Of a stretch of DNA of 64,000 nt, positions 13,021-23,681 are shown one piece after another. Source of the stretch: Saccopteryx bilineata (lineage: Eukaryota > Chordata > Mammalia > Chiroptera > Emballonuridae); contig NC_089490.1 of NCBI RefSeq assembly GCF_036850765.1, positions 292,560,982 through 292,624,981 on the forward strand, given 5' to 3'. The notes under the pieces are model-generated. The model did not search any database, had not been told where the DNA came from, and saw only the letters and a list, made by a program, of their open reading frames with translations. The first letter of the stretch is position 1. Each line of letters begins with the position of its first letter. The position numbers were made by a program, and so were the translations under genes.

Positions 13021-13062
13021 TGTTTTATTTTTTTTTAACATTTTCATTTACAAGAGAACAGT

Positions 13063-13240
13063 GGAGTATATTGATTAAAACTGCTGAGAGTGGAATCTAA
13101 GCTCCATTATTACTTCTGAGCTGTGCTTCCTTGGACACATTATGAAACCTGTCCACACCTCAAGTTCCATACCTATAAAATCAGGATAGAAATGCTTAAT
13201 AATGATGGCGTTGTTAGAATTTCTTGAGTATTGATCCATG
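13063..13240 (+). repeat. MIR SINE
   Basis: The order of MIR landmarks is preserved: a GTGG-like start, GAGCTGTG, CCTTGGACACATTATGAAACCT, CACACCTCAAGTTCC, ATCTATAAAAT-like TACCTATAAAATCAGGATAG, and GGCGTTGTTAGAATT. It is an old copy with about 25-30 percent divergence by eye. Confidence 0.85.
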
Positions 13241-13529
13241 CCAAACCTAAATGGCAACATGGCATATTAAAATAAATGAAATAAAATGTTAAAATTCAAA
13301 TAAAACCTAGTTGCAAAATTTTGAAAAAAAATTCTAATTAAAAATTTATGACATGATAGGGAAATGAAAAAGACAAACATAAGATTTCAAAGTAAAAACA
13401 CTTAGGTTTGAGCTGAGAATTAATACATGACTTTTTTTTCTTTATCTCAGGTGGGCAGCCAATCCATAGGGAAAAGTATCTATATAAGAGACAGTGTGAA
13501 GAAAAATATCTTTAACAACTCTGCTGTGC

Positions 13530-13645
13530 CAGACTTAGTTCTAATTGCATTGAAGAATTTATTCAATTCATTTAATAACATGAACATAGGCAAAATCACT
13601 TACCATTATACAGATGAGTATCTTGTGTATGACAAAGTCAAATGA
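13530..13645 (-). repeat. Probable MIR fragment
   Basis: TTATTCAATTCATTTAATAACATG and CATTATACAGATGAG match the inverted MIR 3' half (ACAGATGAG is the complement of CTCATCTGT). Heavily diverged. Confidence 0.5.
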
Positions 13646-15632
13646 TAAATCTAATGAAATGGAGATTAAGTATTTATATATAGTAGGTTTGTGCATTAGA
13701 ATAGATACACTTTATTTTATACAAGACTACATCAAATGAAATTGACTGGACTGAAGAGAAGTTTTTCCACCTTCAATGTTGCAACAATATGAGTATAAAT
13801 AAGTGAATTTCTTTGTTGATATGCTCAGAAATAGAAGGCCCAAGTGAAAAGATGTTCAAACAAAATGGACCAGAAAACTTGTAACTAGTCCTCTCTTATT
13901 TTAGCTCTCATGAAAACAATCATTTTAGAGTTTTATAAAGCATAGAAAAATTTATAATTAAAATAATGCTTATAAGAAACCTATAAAATTGTTAAATGCT
14001 AATAATTTCTGAATTTTATTTAGTTTTGCTTTGGAGTCATTGTAAGAGACATAAAAAATACTTGACATCTTAAATTTAGAAGGTAGGGGCCACACCTTAG
14101 TGTAAAGTAATAATTGTATTGTAAATGTTGTTGGTATTAAATTTATTAAGAATTTAATTTGAAAATTGAATGCAATTGGAAATTACCTTGAAGGACAATT
14201 TACTTAGGCTTTAATTAATTTGGTCATAATCAGGTCACTTGATGTAAATTTTTGAATAATGACGGGATAAAAAAATGCTAACCTATTTGCAAAGGGCAGA
14301 CACTAATTGATATTGTTCTTTCCTTAAATTCTGTTTGGGAAGAATTTTCATTCTCTCTCTAACAATATGCCTTATAAGGTGAGTGTTATGTGTTCATGTC
14401 TGAGTGGGTGCTGAAAAAAGAATGTATATTTTATAATATATTCATCAGGGAAGAACTGCTACTTAGCCTGCCATCCTAATATAGGTAATGCAGCGTTAAA
14501 AGCATAAATTATTTTTGATTATTTTCTATTAGTATATACTTTAAATGAGAGTGAAATTTCATTTTCTCTGCTTATTTAATTATATTTTTATATCTAACCC
14601 ATTTTGTCTTTCTTAAATTTGATTTGCTATGCTCATGTTAATATTTAGAGGAAAACTTAAATAATTTATATTCTCTCCATTAAGTGCATTTAAGACCATA
14701 AATGTTCTTAAACAATGACATTTAAATATACCTTAAGAGTGGGAATGGAGGAGTTTCTATGAAAGCACTCTTTTCCATAAAATTAATAAAAACTGTGGGA
14801 ATTAACCAAAAGCTCACATTAATCCAGGGAGTGTTTATTCGAGAAAAGCTGAATCTCAGAATAAAACAGGGAGTTTTGCAGTGTTGTTTCCATCCCTTAC
14901 CCCACCTCCCCCACCTCAGCTCCCTAGCAACATTGAAAACCAGGGGCCCATGATGACTGTGAAATCCAGCAGCCTAGCAACCTCTGGAAGGGACAGAACA
15001 TGGTGGGATATCTTCTAACTCCTAGTCTCAGATAACTGGTGTTATTTGATCTCTCTGGAAATTACTTGTAAAGTAAGGACAGACAAGACTTGTCTTTATT
15101 TGACCTGAGTCAGAGCTTATGCAATTCAAATATCATTTTTCCTGGAGGCATTTGTCAAAAACAATTAACAATTGTTTAACACCACAGCTTCCTGAGGCAA
15201 CAATTACAGTTGTGTCAAACAAGAAGTTGACCAAAAATCAACATGAAAAACTTGGTAATGTTCTATCTGTAGGTGACTTTGAAAATGACAAAAAAATTTC
15301 TATATTTGAACAGCTATAATACATTCCTGAACTGGCCACATATAAGCATAAGGTTGTGTTCAGGACTGTGTGCATGCCAAGAAAAGACGTGGAAAACCCT
15401 AATATCTTCACTCTGGATGACTTTAAGGGTCTGCATCAACAGGAAATGACAACTAAGCTAACATTGTAAAATGACTGGGCCATTTAGGAGTACTTCACAT
15501 GTACACAGAACTTTTGACAAAGGCAAGAAGACACTGGTTCCAAGAATTTGCGAAAAAAATCAGTCATTAGCTGAGTGCTAAGGAAAATATTGTGACTTCA
15601 GTTGCCACATACAACAGAACACATTTATGAAT
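13646..15632. other. Unassigned sequence
   Basis: Mostly AT-rich. The stretch 14750-15620 is slightly richer in GC and contains a 66-codon frame at 15119-15319 continued in other frames (for example a segment reading VENPNIFTLDDF near 15395). It could be a decayed retrogene or LTR remnant, but I recognise no family. Confidence 0.45.
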
Positions 15633-15634
15633 TA

Positions 15635-15708
15635 CACTGTTCACAAAAATTAGAGGATATTTTATTACTTCATATTCATTTTGAAATATCCCCTAATTTT
15701 TTGAGCTG
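15635..15708. mobile_element. 74-bp palindromic Tc1-type MITE
   Basis: The element starts with CACTGTTCACAAAAATTAGAGG and ends with CCCCTAATTTTTTTGAGCTG, which is its imperfect inverse. TA dinucleotides flank it (15633-15634 and 15709-15710). The ends match the termini of the Tc1 element that starts about 250 bp to the right. The unit is essentially two terminal inverted repeats joined with almost no interior, as expected of a minimal non-autonomous derivative. Alternatively it is the true left end of that larger element. Confidence 0.75.
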
Positions 15709-16229
15709 TATAGATCATTATGAATGACAAAAAAAATTGTAACAAAAAGCACATAGAAATAGGTTTTTGAATTCCAGAGTTACCACATTATTAAAAATGT
15801 GCAGTTTTCAATAAAACACTATGAAACATGCAAAGAAACAAGAAATTAGGGTCTATACATAGAGGAAAAAAGCAATCAATAAAAACTGTTTCTAAGAAAG
15901 CCCAACTTTGGACTTACTAGGCAAAAACATTTTTTATCAGTTATTATAAATATGTTCAAATACTAACAAAAATTAGGGGATATTTCAAAATAAATATGAA
16001 GCGACAAAAAAAACATTTGATTTTTTTTTATTAAACAAGAATATCAGAAAAGCAAACAAGTCAAAGAAAGTTGTTCAATTATGCAAATGAGATGCAAAGC
16101 CAACTTTTATTTCATTGGTGAAAATGCACTATACAAAAGGCTGAAAGTACTTGAGTATCTGCACATTCCCTGATCTTGAATGTGCACATCCTGCCATTTC
16201 CCAGCCCTTGCAATGCCCCTCCCTGCAAC

Positions 16230-17215
16230 ATGATTTGCCCAATTGCAAAGGCTGGAGAGCCATAGGATATCTTGAAGCTGGCCAAACACAGACGACAGTG
16301 GCAATAGCACTTGGAACATCCCAAAGCATGATTAGCAGACTGTGGAATTGCTTTCAAGAGACTGGCACAGTATGAAGAAGATGAGGGCAGGGTTGCCCAT
16401 CTGCCACAACAGCAAGTGATGACCGCTACTTGAGAAGAAACAGGTCCAGCAATGCAACAGAACTGTGGGGACAGTTTCTTACTGACACTAGAGGATAAAT
16501 ATGCATCCAGACCATATGAAATTGGCTTCATCATGTTGGACTGCATGCCCAGCAACCAATGGTGTGCATTTTGTTATCTGCTGAACATTATAGAACCCAT
16601 AGAAGGTAGTCTGATGAGCATCAACATTGGACCCATGATGAGTGGTCAACTGTCCTCTTCTCTGATGAGTCATGGTTCAGTCTGCAGCCTGACAATCATC
16701 GCGTCCTAACCTGGCATGAATGAGAAACACAGGAGAATACATGTTTCATTCAAAAAAGGGACTCCCTCTGTGGTGGTGGAATCATGGTGTGGGCTGCCAT
16801 CAATATTGATGGTTGTACCAACCTCTGTATCATGAGGAACAAATCACTGACTACGGTCAGATATCGAGATGAGGTCCTGCACATATAGCGGTACCCTAGG
16901 CTGGAGAAGTTGGAAACAACTTTCTTTTCATGGACTATAATACAAGGCCTCACCATGCACATCTTATCAACAACATGATTCAGGAGGCAGGAATCGAATG
17001 CATGGACTGGCCTTCACGTTCTCCAGACCTGAATCCATTGAACATGCTTAGAATGCACTGGGAAGACGTCTGGCAAACCATCCAATGCCTCCTACAACAC
17101 TTCTTGAGCTGGAAGTTGCCCTGGAGCAAGAATGGCAGAGGATCCAATAAGAACTGCTGAACAATCTGATCCTGTCCATGCCTCATTGTTGTCAGTGCTT
17201 CTGCAGTCTTGGGTG
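16230..17215 (+). pseudogene. Tc1-family DD34E transposase, dead
   Basis: Transposase catalysing cut-and-paste transposition. Traces of an N-terminal helix-turn-helix are at 16240-16375 (YLEAGQTQTTVAIALGTSQS, then SRLWNCF). The first catalytic Asp sits in FSDESWF (codon 16664-16666). A glycine box and VWAAI follow at about 16770-16805. The second motif is at 16930-16960: the conserved DDN reads DYN, so the catalytic Asp codon 16936-16938 is now Tyr. DWPSRSPDLNP follows near 17008-17036. The third catalytic residue, Glu (17040-17042), is present but in the next frame because one base is missing in the preceding AATCC(A)ATT. Residue spacing between the second and third motifs fits DD34E. Additional stops (for example near 16373, 16497 and 16722) confirm it is inactive. 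Downstream NNLILSMPH matches the family C-terminus. Confidence 0.85.
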
Positions 17216-17406
17216 ACCATACACCCTACTGAACAGTTAATGTGTGGCAGTTTCATCCAGTATAACATGTTTCTTTTCATGTCCACCAATATATCACTTG
17301 CTACTCAATCATGATAATTGAGTTTGCAACTCATTTGCATAATTGAACAACTTTCTTTGACTTGTCATTTGCTTTTCTGATGTTCTTGTTTAATTAAAGA
17401 AAATCA

Positions 17407-17774
17407 GCCCAGGCCAGTTGGCTCAGTGGTAGAGCGTTGGCCAGGTGTGTGAAAGTCCCGGGTTCACTTCCCGGTCAGGGCACATATAAGAAGCACCCAT
17501 CTGCTTTTCCACCCTTCCCCCTCTCCTTTCTTTTTATCTCTCTCTTTTCCTCCTGCAGCCAAGGCTCCATTGGAGCAGAGTTGGCCCTGCTGCTGAGGAT
17601 GGCTCCATGGCCTCTGCCTCACGTGCTAGAATGGCTCCAGCCGCAATGGAGCAATGGCCTCAGATGGGCAGAGCATTGTCCCCTGGTGGATATGCTGAGT
17701 GGGTCCCAGTTGGGCACATGCAGGAGTCTGTTTGTCTGCCATTCCTGCTTCTCACTTCAGAAAAATTAAAAAAA
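17407..17774 (+). mobile_element. Bat tRNA-SINE, family B
   Basis: tRNA-like head with A box GGCTCAGTGGTAGAG and B box GGGTTCACTTCCCGG. It is followed by CACCCATCTGCTT, a CT-rich stretch, a GC-richer second domain (CCATTGGAGC.., CTAGAATGGCTCC) and an A-rich tail. A 15-bp near-perfect duplication AATTAAAGAAAAtCA flanks it (17392-17406, 17775-17789). It is inserted in the right inverted repeat of the Tc1 element. Confidence 0.9.
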
Positions 17775-18147
17775 AATTAAAGAAAAACAATCAAATGCTT
17801 CTTTTTTTTATTGTTTCATATTAATTTTGAAATATCCCCTAATTTTTATGAGCAGTGTAGCTGAAAGAACTCATGTTTAAAGAAATACAGGAAAGTTGAA
17901 GAATGATGTCTCCCCAAATATAGAATATCAATAAAGATACTGAGATTAGCAAAAGGAAAACAATATAATTATGGAGTAAAAAAAGGACAATAACTGAAAT
18001 GAAAAAAAAAATCACTTAACGATTATAACAGCAAATTTCAGCTAGTGGAAGAAACAGTTACCAAATTTAGAGAGGTCAGTTGGGATTACTCAGTCTAAGA
18101 AATAGAAAGAAAAAAGAATAAAGAAAAACGTCAAAACTGTCTACAGC

Positions 18148-18240
18148 GTAGTCATTAAAAGCATAAATTCTTAAGGTACAAATACAAAGATTTGAATTTT
18201 AGCTCCACTGATAATTAACAATGTGACCTTGACAAATGAT
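18148..18240 (+). repeat. MIR fragment
   Basis: TTTGAATTTTAGCTCCACT..TAACAATGTGACCTTGACAAAT matches the MIR core, which reads GGCTCTGCCACTTAC..TGTGACCTTGGGCAA. It lies just left of the full-length L1 insertion site. Confidence 0.75.
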
Positions 18241-18250
18241 TTCTTTTCAT

Positions 18251-18267
18251 AGTAGCTATTTCTTTTT
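18251..18267. repeat. L1 target-site duplication, left copy
   Basis: AGTAGCTATTTCTTTTT is repeated exactly at 26061-26077. It marks the insertion boundaries of the full-length L1. Confidence 0.95.
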
Positions 18268-18537
18268 TTTTTTTAATAAATTTTTATTAATGGTAATGGG
18301 ATGACATTAATAAATCAGGGTACATATATTCAAAGAAAACATGTCTAGGTTATTTTGTCATCAAATTATGTTGCAAACCCCTCGCCCAAAGTCAGATTGT
18401 CCTCCGTCACCCTCTATCTAGTTCTCTGTGCCCCTCCCCCTCCCCCTAACTCTCTCCCTCCCTCCCTTCCATGTCCTCCCTCCCCCCCCCACCCTTGGTA
18501 ACCACCACACTCTTGTCCATGTCTCTTAGTCTCATTT
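18268..18537 (-). other. L1 3'UTR with poly(A) signal and polypurine tract
   Basis: On the L1 sense strand it runs from the ORF2 stop through a G-rich polypurine tract (complement of 18420-18495) to AATAAA and the tail. The sense end reads GATTTATTAATGTCATCCCATT, shared with the copies at 44900 and 53800. Confidence 0.9.
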
Positions 18538-21500
18538 TTATGTTCCACCAATGTATGGAATCATGTAGTTCTTGTTTTTTTCTGATTTACTTATTTCACT
18601 CCTTATAATGTTATCAAGATCCCACCATTTTGCTGTAAATGATCTGATGTCATCATTTCTTATGGCTGAGTAGTATTCCATAGTGTATATGTGCCACATC
18701 TTCTTTATCCAGTCTTCTATTGAAGGGCTTTTTGGTTGTTTCCATGTCTTGGCCACTGTGAACAGTGCTGCAATGAACATGGGGCTACATGTGTCTTCAC
18801 GTATCAATGTTTCTGAGGTTTTGGGGTATATACCCAGTAGAGGGATTGCTGGGTCATAAGGTAGTTCTATTTGCAGTTTTTTGAGGAACCACCATACTTT
18901 CCTCCATAATGGTTGTACTACTTTACAGTCCCACCAACAGTGAATGAGGGTTCCTTTTTCTCCACAGCCTCTCCAACATTTGCTATTTCCCGTCTTGTTG
19001 ATAATAGCTAATCTAACAGGAGTGAGGTGGTATCTCATTGTAGTTTTGATTTGCATTTCTCTAATAACTAATGAAGCTGAGCATCTTTTCATATATCTGT
19101 TGGCCATTTGTATCTCTTCCTGGGAGAAGTGTCTGTTCATGTCCTCTTCCCATTTTTTTATGGGATTGTTTGTTTGTTGTTGAGTTTTATGAGTTCTTTG
19201 TAAATTTTGGATATTAGGCCCTTATCTGAGCTGTTGTTTGAAAATATCAGTTCCCATATAGTTGGCTGTCTGTTTATTTTGATATCAGTTTCTCTTGCTG
19301 AGCAAAAACTTTTAATTCTGATGTAGTCCCATTCATTTATCTTTGCCTTCACTTCTCTTGCCATTGGAGTCAAGTTCATAAAATGTTCTTTAAAACCCAG
19401 GTCCATGATTTTAGTACCTATATCTTCTTCTATGTACTTTATTGTTTCAGGTCTTATATTTAGGTCTTTGATCCATTTTGAATTAATTTTAGTACACGGA
19501 GACAGGCTGTAGTCGAGTTTCATTCTTTTGCATGTGGCTTTCCAGTTTTCCCAACACCATTTGTTGAAGAGGCTTTCTTTTCTCCATTGTGTGTTGTTGG
19601 CCCCTTTATCAAAGATTATTTGACCATATATATGTGGTTTTATTTCTGGGCTTTCTATTCTGTTCCATTGGTCTGAGTGTCTATTTTTCTGCCAATACCA
19701 TGCTGTTTTGATTATCGTGGCCCTATAATATAGTTTAAAGTCAGGTATTGTAATGCCCCCAGCTTCATTCTTTTTCCTTAGGATTGTTTTGGCTATTCGG
19801 GGTTTTTTATAGTTCCATATAAATCTGATGATTTTTTGTTCCATTTCTTTAAAAAATCTCATAGGGATTTTGATGGGAATTGCATTAAATTTGTATATTG
19901 CTTTGGGTAATATGGCCATTTTGATTACATTTATTCTTCCTATCCAAGAACAAGGAATATTTTTCCATCTCATTGTATCTTTTTCGATTTCCCTTAACAA
20001 TGCTTTGTAATTTTCATTATATAGGTCCTTTACGTTCTTTGTTATGTTTATTCCTAGGTATTTTATTTTTTTTGTTGCAATCGTGAAGGGGATTATTTTT
20101 TTGAGTTCGTTTTCTAATATTTCATTGTTTGCATATAGAAAGGCTATGGACTTTTGTATGTTAATTTTGTATCCTGCAACCTTACTGTATTGGTTTATTG
20201 TTTCTAATAATCTTTTTGTGGAGTCCTTCGGGTTTTCGATGTATAGGATCATATCATCAGCAAAAAGTGATAGCTTTACTTCTTCTTTTCCGATATGGAT
20301 GCCTTTTATTTCTTTGTCTTGTCTGATTGCTCTGGCCAGAACTTCTAGCACCACGTTGAATAAGAGTGGAGAGAGTGGACAACCCTGTCTTATTCCTGAT
20401 TTAAGGTAGAAAGTCCTCAGTTTTATGCCGTTTAATAGGATGTTGGCTGATGGTTTATCATATATGGCCTTTATCATGTTGAGATATTTTCCTTCTATAC
20501 CCATTTTGTTGAGAGTCTTAAACATAAAATTGTGTTGTATTTTATCAAAAGCCTTTTCTGCATCTATTGATAAGATCATGTGGTTTTGTTCTTTGTTTTG
20601 TTGATATGGTGTATTACGTTAACCGTTTTGCGTATGTTGAACCATCCTTGAGATTCTGGGATGAATCCCACTTGATCATGATGTATTATTTTTTTAATAT
20701 GTTGTTGTATTCGGTTTGCCAGTATTTTGTTTAGTATTTTAGCATCTGTATTCATTAGAGATATTGGTCTGTAGTTTTCTTTTTTTGTGCCATCCTTGCC
20801 AGGTTTTGGTATGACGGTTATGTTGGCCTCATAAAATGTGTTTGGAAGTATTGCTTCTTCTTCAATTTTTTGGAAGACTTTGAGTAGAATAGGAACCAAG
20901 TCTTCTTTGAATGTTTGATAGAATTCACTAGTATAACCGTCTGGGCCTGGACTTTTATTTTTGGGGAGATTTTTAATAGTTTTTTCTATTTCCTCCCTGC
21001 TGATTGGTCTGTTTAGGTTTTCTGCTTCTTCATGACTCAGTCTAGGAAGGTTGTATTGTTCTAGGAATTTATCCATTTCTTCGAGATTGTTGTATTTGGT
21101 GGCATATAATTTTTCATAGTATTCTACAATAATTCTTTGTATATCTATGATGTCTGTGGTGATCTCTCCTCTTTCATTTTGGATTTTATTTATTTGAGTC
21201 CTGTGTCTTTTTTCCTTGGTGAGTCTTGCCAAGGGTTTGTCAATTTTGTTGATCTTTTCAAAGAACCAGCTCCTTGTTTTATTGATTTTTTCTATAGTTT
21301 TTCTGTTCTCTATTTCATTTATTTCTGCTCTGATTTTTATTATCTCCTTTCTTCGGCTGCTTTTGGGTTGTCTTTGTTCTTCTTTTTCTAGTTCCTTAAG
21401 GTGTGAAGTTAAGTGGTTTACTTCGGCTCTCTCTTGTTTGTTCATATAGACCTGAAGTGATATGAACTTTCCTCTTATTACTGCTTTTGCTGCATCCCAG

Positions 21501-22360
21501 AGATTCTGATATGTCGTATTTTCATTTTCATTTGTCTGTATATATCTTTTGATTTCTGTGCTTATTTCTTCTTTGACCCATTCATTTTTTAGAAGTATGT
21601 TGTTTAGTTTCCACATTTTTGTGGGTTTTTCCCCCTCTTTTTTGCAGTTGAATTCTAGTTTCAAGGCTTTATGATCAGAAAATATGCTTGGTACAATTTC
21701 AATTTTTCTAAATTTGCTGATATTGTCTTTGTGGCCCAACATATGGTCAATTCTTGAGAATGTTCCATGTACACTAGAGAAAAATGTATACTCTGTCGCT
21801 TTGGGATGAAGTGTCCTGTAGATGTCTATCATATCCAGGTGTTCTAGTATTTCGTTTAAGGCCACTATATCTTTATTGATTCTCTGTTTGGATGACCGAT
21901 CTAGAGCCGTCAGCGGTGTATTGAGGTCTCCAAGTATGATTGTATTTTTGTTAGTTTTTGTTTTAAGGTCAATAAGTAGCTGTCTTATATATTTTGGTGC
22001 TCCTTGGTTTGGTGCATATATATTAAGGATTGTTATGTCTTCTTGATTCAACTTCCCCTTAATCATTATGAAATGACCATTTTTGTCTCTGAGTACTTTT
22101 TCTGTCTTGTAGTCAGCATTATTAGATATGAGTATTGCTACGCCTGCTTTTTTTTGGATGTTGTTTGCTTGGAGTATTGTTTTCCAGCCTTTCACTTTGA
22201 ATTTGTTTTTATCCTTGTTGCTTAGATGTGTTTCTTGTAGACAGCATATAGTTGGATTTTCTTTTTTAATCCATTCTGCTACTCTGTGTCTTTTTATTGG
22301 TAAGTTTAATCCATTTACATTTAGTGTAATTATTGACACTTGTGGGTTCCCTACTGCCAT
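18538..22360 (-). pseudogene. L1 ORF2p: endonuclease / reverse transcriptase, two frameshifts
   Basis: About 1274 codons, the usual ORF2p length. The N-terminal apurinic-type endonuclease has its expected residues: N14 (TLNVNG), E43 (QETHL), D145 and N147 in GDLNT, D205 in RIDH and the SDH near 230. The fingers motif [14 protein letters not shown] and the RT catalytic FADDM follow. The C-terminal cysteine motif CWRGC..HCWWDC is at about 18930-18980. Two lesions break the frame. One A is missing in an A-run near 20585-20590, shifting just before [15 protein letters not shown]. One 4-bp unit is missing in a CAAA repeat near 19162-19172, shifting before [12 protein letters not shown]. The resulting frames are 20576-22360, 19158-20579 and 18538-19140. 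Apart from these, the protein looks intact. Confidence 0.93.
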
Positions 22361-22593
22361 TTTATAAATTGCTTTCTGTTAGTTTTGTATCTAGTTTGAT
22401 TCTTCTCTTTTGTTTTTCTATCATTTGTTTTTGTTTGTTTGTGTTCCATACTTCTTTCCTCTGTTGCTACCTTTTTTAAGTCAAGTGTTTTTGTGGTGGT
22501 TTTTTTAAGGGTGGTTACCATTAAGTAATGAAAAGGGTACCTACCATATTCATTGTAGTACCCTATCTTATAAGTATTTCTGCACTTCATCAT
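22351..22593 (-). CDS. Small lysine-rich frame in the L1 inter-ORF spacer (hypothetical)
   Basis: An 80-codon frame on the L1 sense strand, between ORF1 and ORF2. It starts [16 protein letters not shown] and ends about 10 bases inside ORF2, so its stop overlaps the ORF2 start. It has many Lys and Thr residues and no domain I recognise. Human L1 has only about 63 bp between ORF1 and ORF2, and ORF2 translation there is unconventional. A frame ending on the ORF2 ATG could help ribosomes reinitiate, or may be chance. Only comparison with other copies can decide. Confidence 0.3.
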   Translation of the reverse strand: MMKCRNTYKIGYYNEYGRYPFHYLMVTTLKKTTTKTLDLKKVATEERSMEHKQTKTNDRKTKEKNQTRYKTNRKQFIKWQ

Positions 22594-22685
22594 CCTTTGC
22601 TACTGTTAATCTCCATCCTCTCCCCCCTTTTTTTCCTTTGTTGTCACAGTTTAAGTTTGGTTTTATTGTGTTCTTGGTGGAGCTG

Positions 22686-23681
22686 TTACTTGTGGTGTTG
22701 TTTTCTTTTGTTCTTTGAATCTGGTTGGAAAACCCCCTTTAGTATTTCCTGGAGTGGGGGCTTTCTGTTGATAAATTCTCTCATCTTTTCTGTATTTGTG
22801 AATGTTTTGATATCTCCTTCATACTTGAAGGATAGCTTTGATGGGTATAGTATTCTTGGCTGAAAGTTCCTCTCTTTCAGGGCTTTAAATATTGGGGTCC
22901 ACTCTCTTCTAGCTTGTAGAGTTTCTGCTGAGAAATCTGATGATAATCTAATAGGCCTTCCTTTATATGTTGTACTCTTCTTTTCCCTGGCTGCCTTGAG
23001 AATTTTTTCTTTGTCATTGGTTTGTGTCATCTTTATTATGATGTGCCTTGGAGTGGGTTTGTTGGGGTTAAGAAAACTTGGTGTTCTGTTTGCTTCTTGA
23101 ATTTGAGGCTTTAGTTCCTTCCACAGGCTTGGGAAGTTCTCGTCTATTATTTGTTTGAGTATATTCTCCATTCCATTTTCTTTCTCTTCTCCCTCTGATA
23201 TACCTATTATTCTTATGTTATTCTTTCTGATGGAGTCAGACAATTCCTGTAGGACTTTCTCGTTTTTTATTATTTTTGAGTCTCTTTCTTCTTCTCTCTG
23301 TTGTGCCTCAAGTTGTTTGTCTTCTATTTCACTAATCCTATCTTCAATCTGGGCTGTTCTGTTAGCTAAGCTTGTTACCTCGTTTTTCAGCTCGTGAATT
23401 GAGTTTTTCATTTCTGTTTGATTTGTTTTTATAGTTTCAATTTCCTTGGTAATATATTCTTTGTGTTCATTGAGTTGTTTTCTGATCTCCCTATATTGCC
23501 TTTCTGTGTTTTCTTGTCTATCTCTGAGTATTTTTAAGATTTCTATTTTAAATTCTCTGTCATTTAGCTCCAAGGCTTCCAATATGTTAAGTCTTTTCTC
23601 CATAGATTTTTCCACATCTATTTGTGTTACCTCTCTTTCTTTTGTATCCATAATATTCGATTTCCTCTTTCTTATCGGCAT
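22686..23681 (-). CDS. L1 ORF1p, RNA-binding chaperone, intact
   Basis: 331 residues, close to the 338 of human ORF1p. The protein coats L1 RNA as a trimer. Residues about 30-150 form a long heptad-rich coiled coil (for example RQYREIRKQLNEHKEYI and ANRTAQIEDRISEIEDK). An RRM follows from about 152 (NNIRIIGISEGEE through RHIIIKM). The C-terminal domain has the conserved TYKGRPIRLSSDFSAET, LQARREWTPIFKAL and NFQPRILYPSKLSF motifs. The basic tail ends KNKRKQHHK. The start at 23681 follows the 5'UTR and gives a basic N-terminus (MPIRKRKS), as in other mammalian ORF1p. No internal stop or frameshift is visible. Confidence 0.95.
   Translation of the reverse strand: MPIRKRKSNIMDTKEREVTQIDVEKSMEKRLNILEALELNDREFKIEILKILRDRQENTERQYREIRKQLNEHKEYITKEIETIKTNQTEMKNSIHELKNEVTSLANRTAQIEDRISEIEDKQLEAQQREEERDSKIIKNEKVLQELSDSIRKNNIRIIGISEGEEKENGMENILKQIIDENFPSLWKELKPQIQEANRTPSFLNPNKPTPRHIIIKMTQTNDKEKILKAAREKKSTTYKGRPIRLSSDFSAETLQARREWTPIFKALKERNFQPRILYPSKLSFKYEGDIKTFTNTEKMREFINRKPPLQEILKGVFQPDSKNKRKQHHK

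Larger units (their letters stand above)
15962..17857 (+). mobile_element. Tc1-like DNA transposon with long inverted repeats
   Basis: The left arm (about 15962-16100) and right arm (17320-17400 plus 17790-17857) are inverted copies of each other over about 140-150 bp. Shared blocks include AAAAATTAGGGGATATTTCAAAA, AACAAGAA(T/C)ATCAGAAAAGCAAA, AAGTCAAAGAAAGTTGTTCA and ATTATGCAAATGAG. The right end has CAGTG followed by TA (17858-17859). The outermost left bases are eroded. A decayed transposase lies between the arms. A family B SINE (17407-17774) sits inside the right arm, so the Tc1 insertion predates it. Tc1-type elements are uncommon in mammals, but bats are known for acquiring DNA transposons. 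Confidence 0.85.

Noticed and set aside
15119..15480. Decayed retrogene suggested by frame 15119-15319 and VENPNIFTLDDF downstream
   Set aside because: No family recognised and no A-tail or duplication found; left as unassigned.
16107..16962. Minus-strand frames of 61-147 codons in the Tc1 element
   Set aside because: Shadows of the plus-strand transposase remnant.
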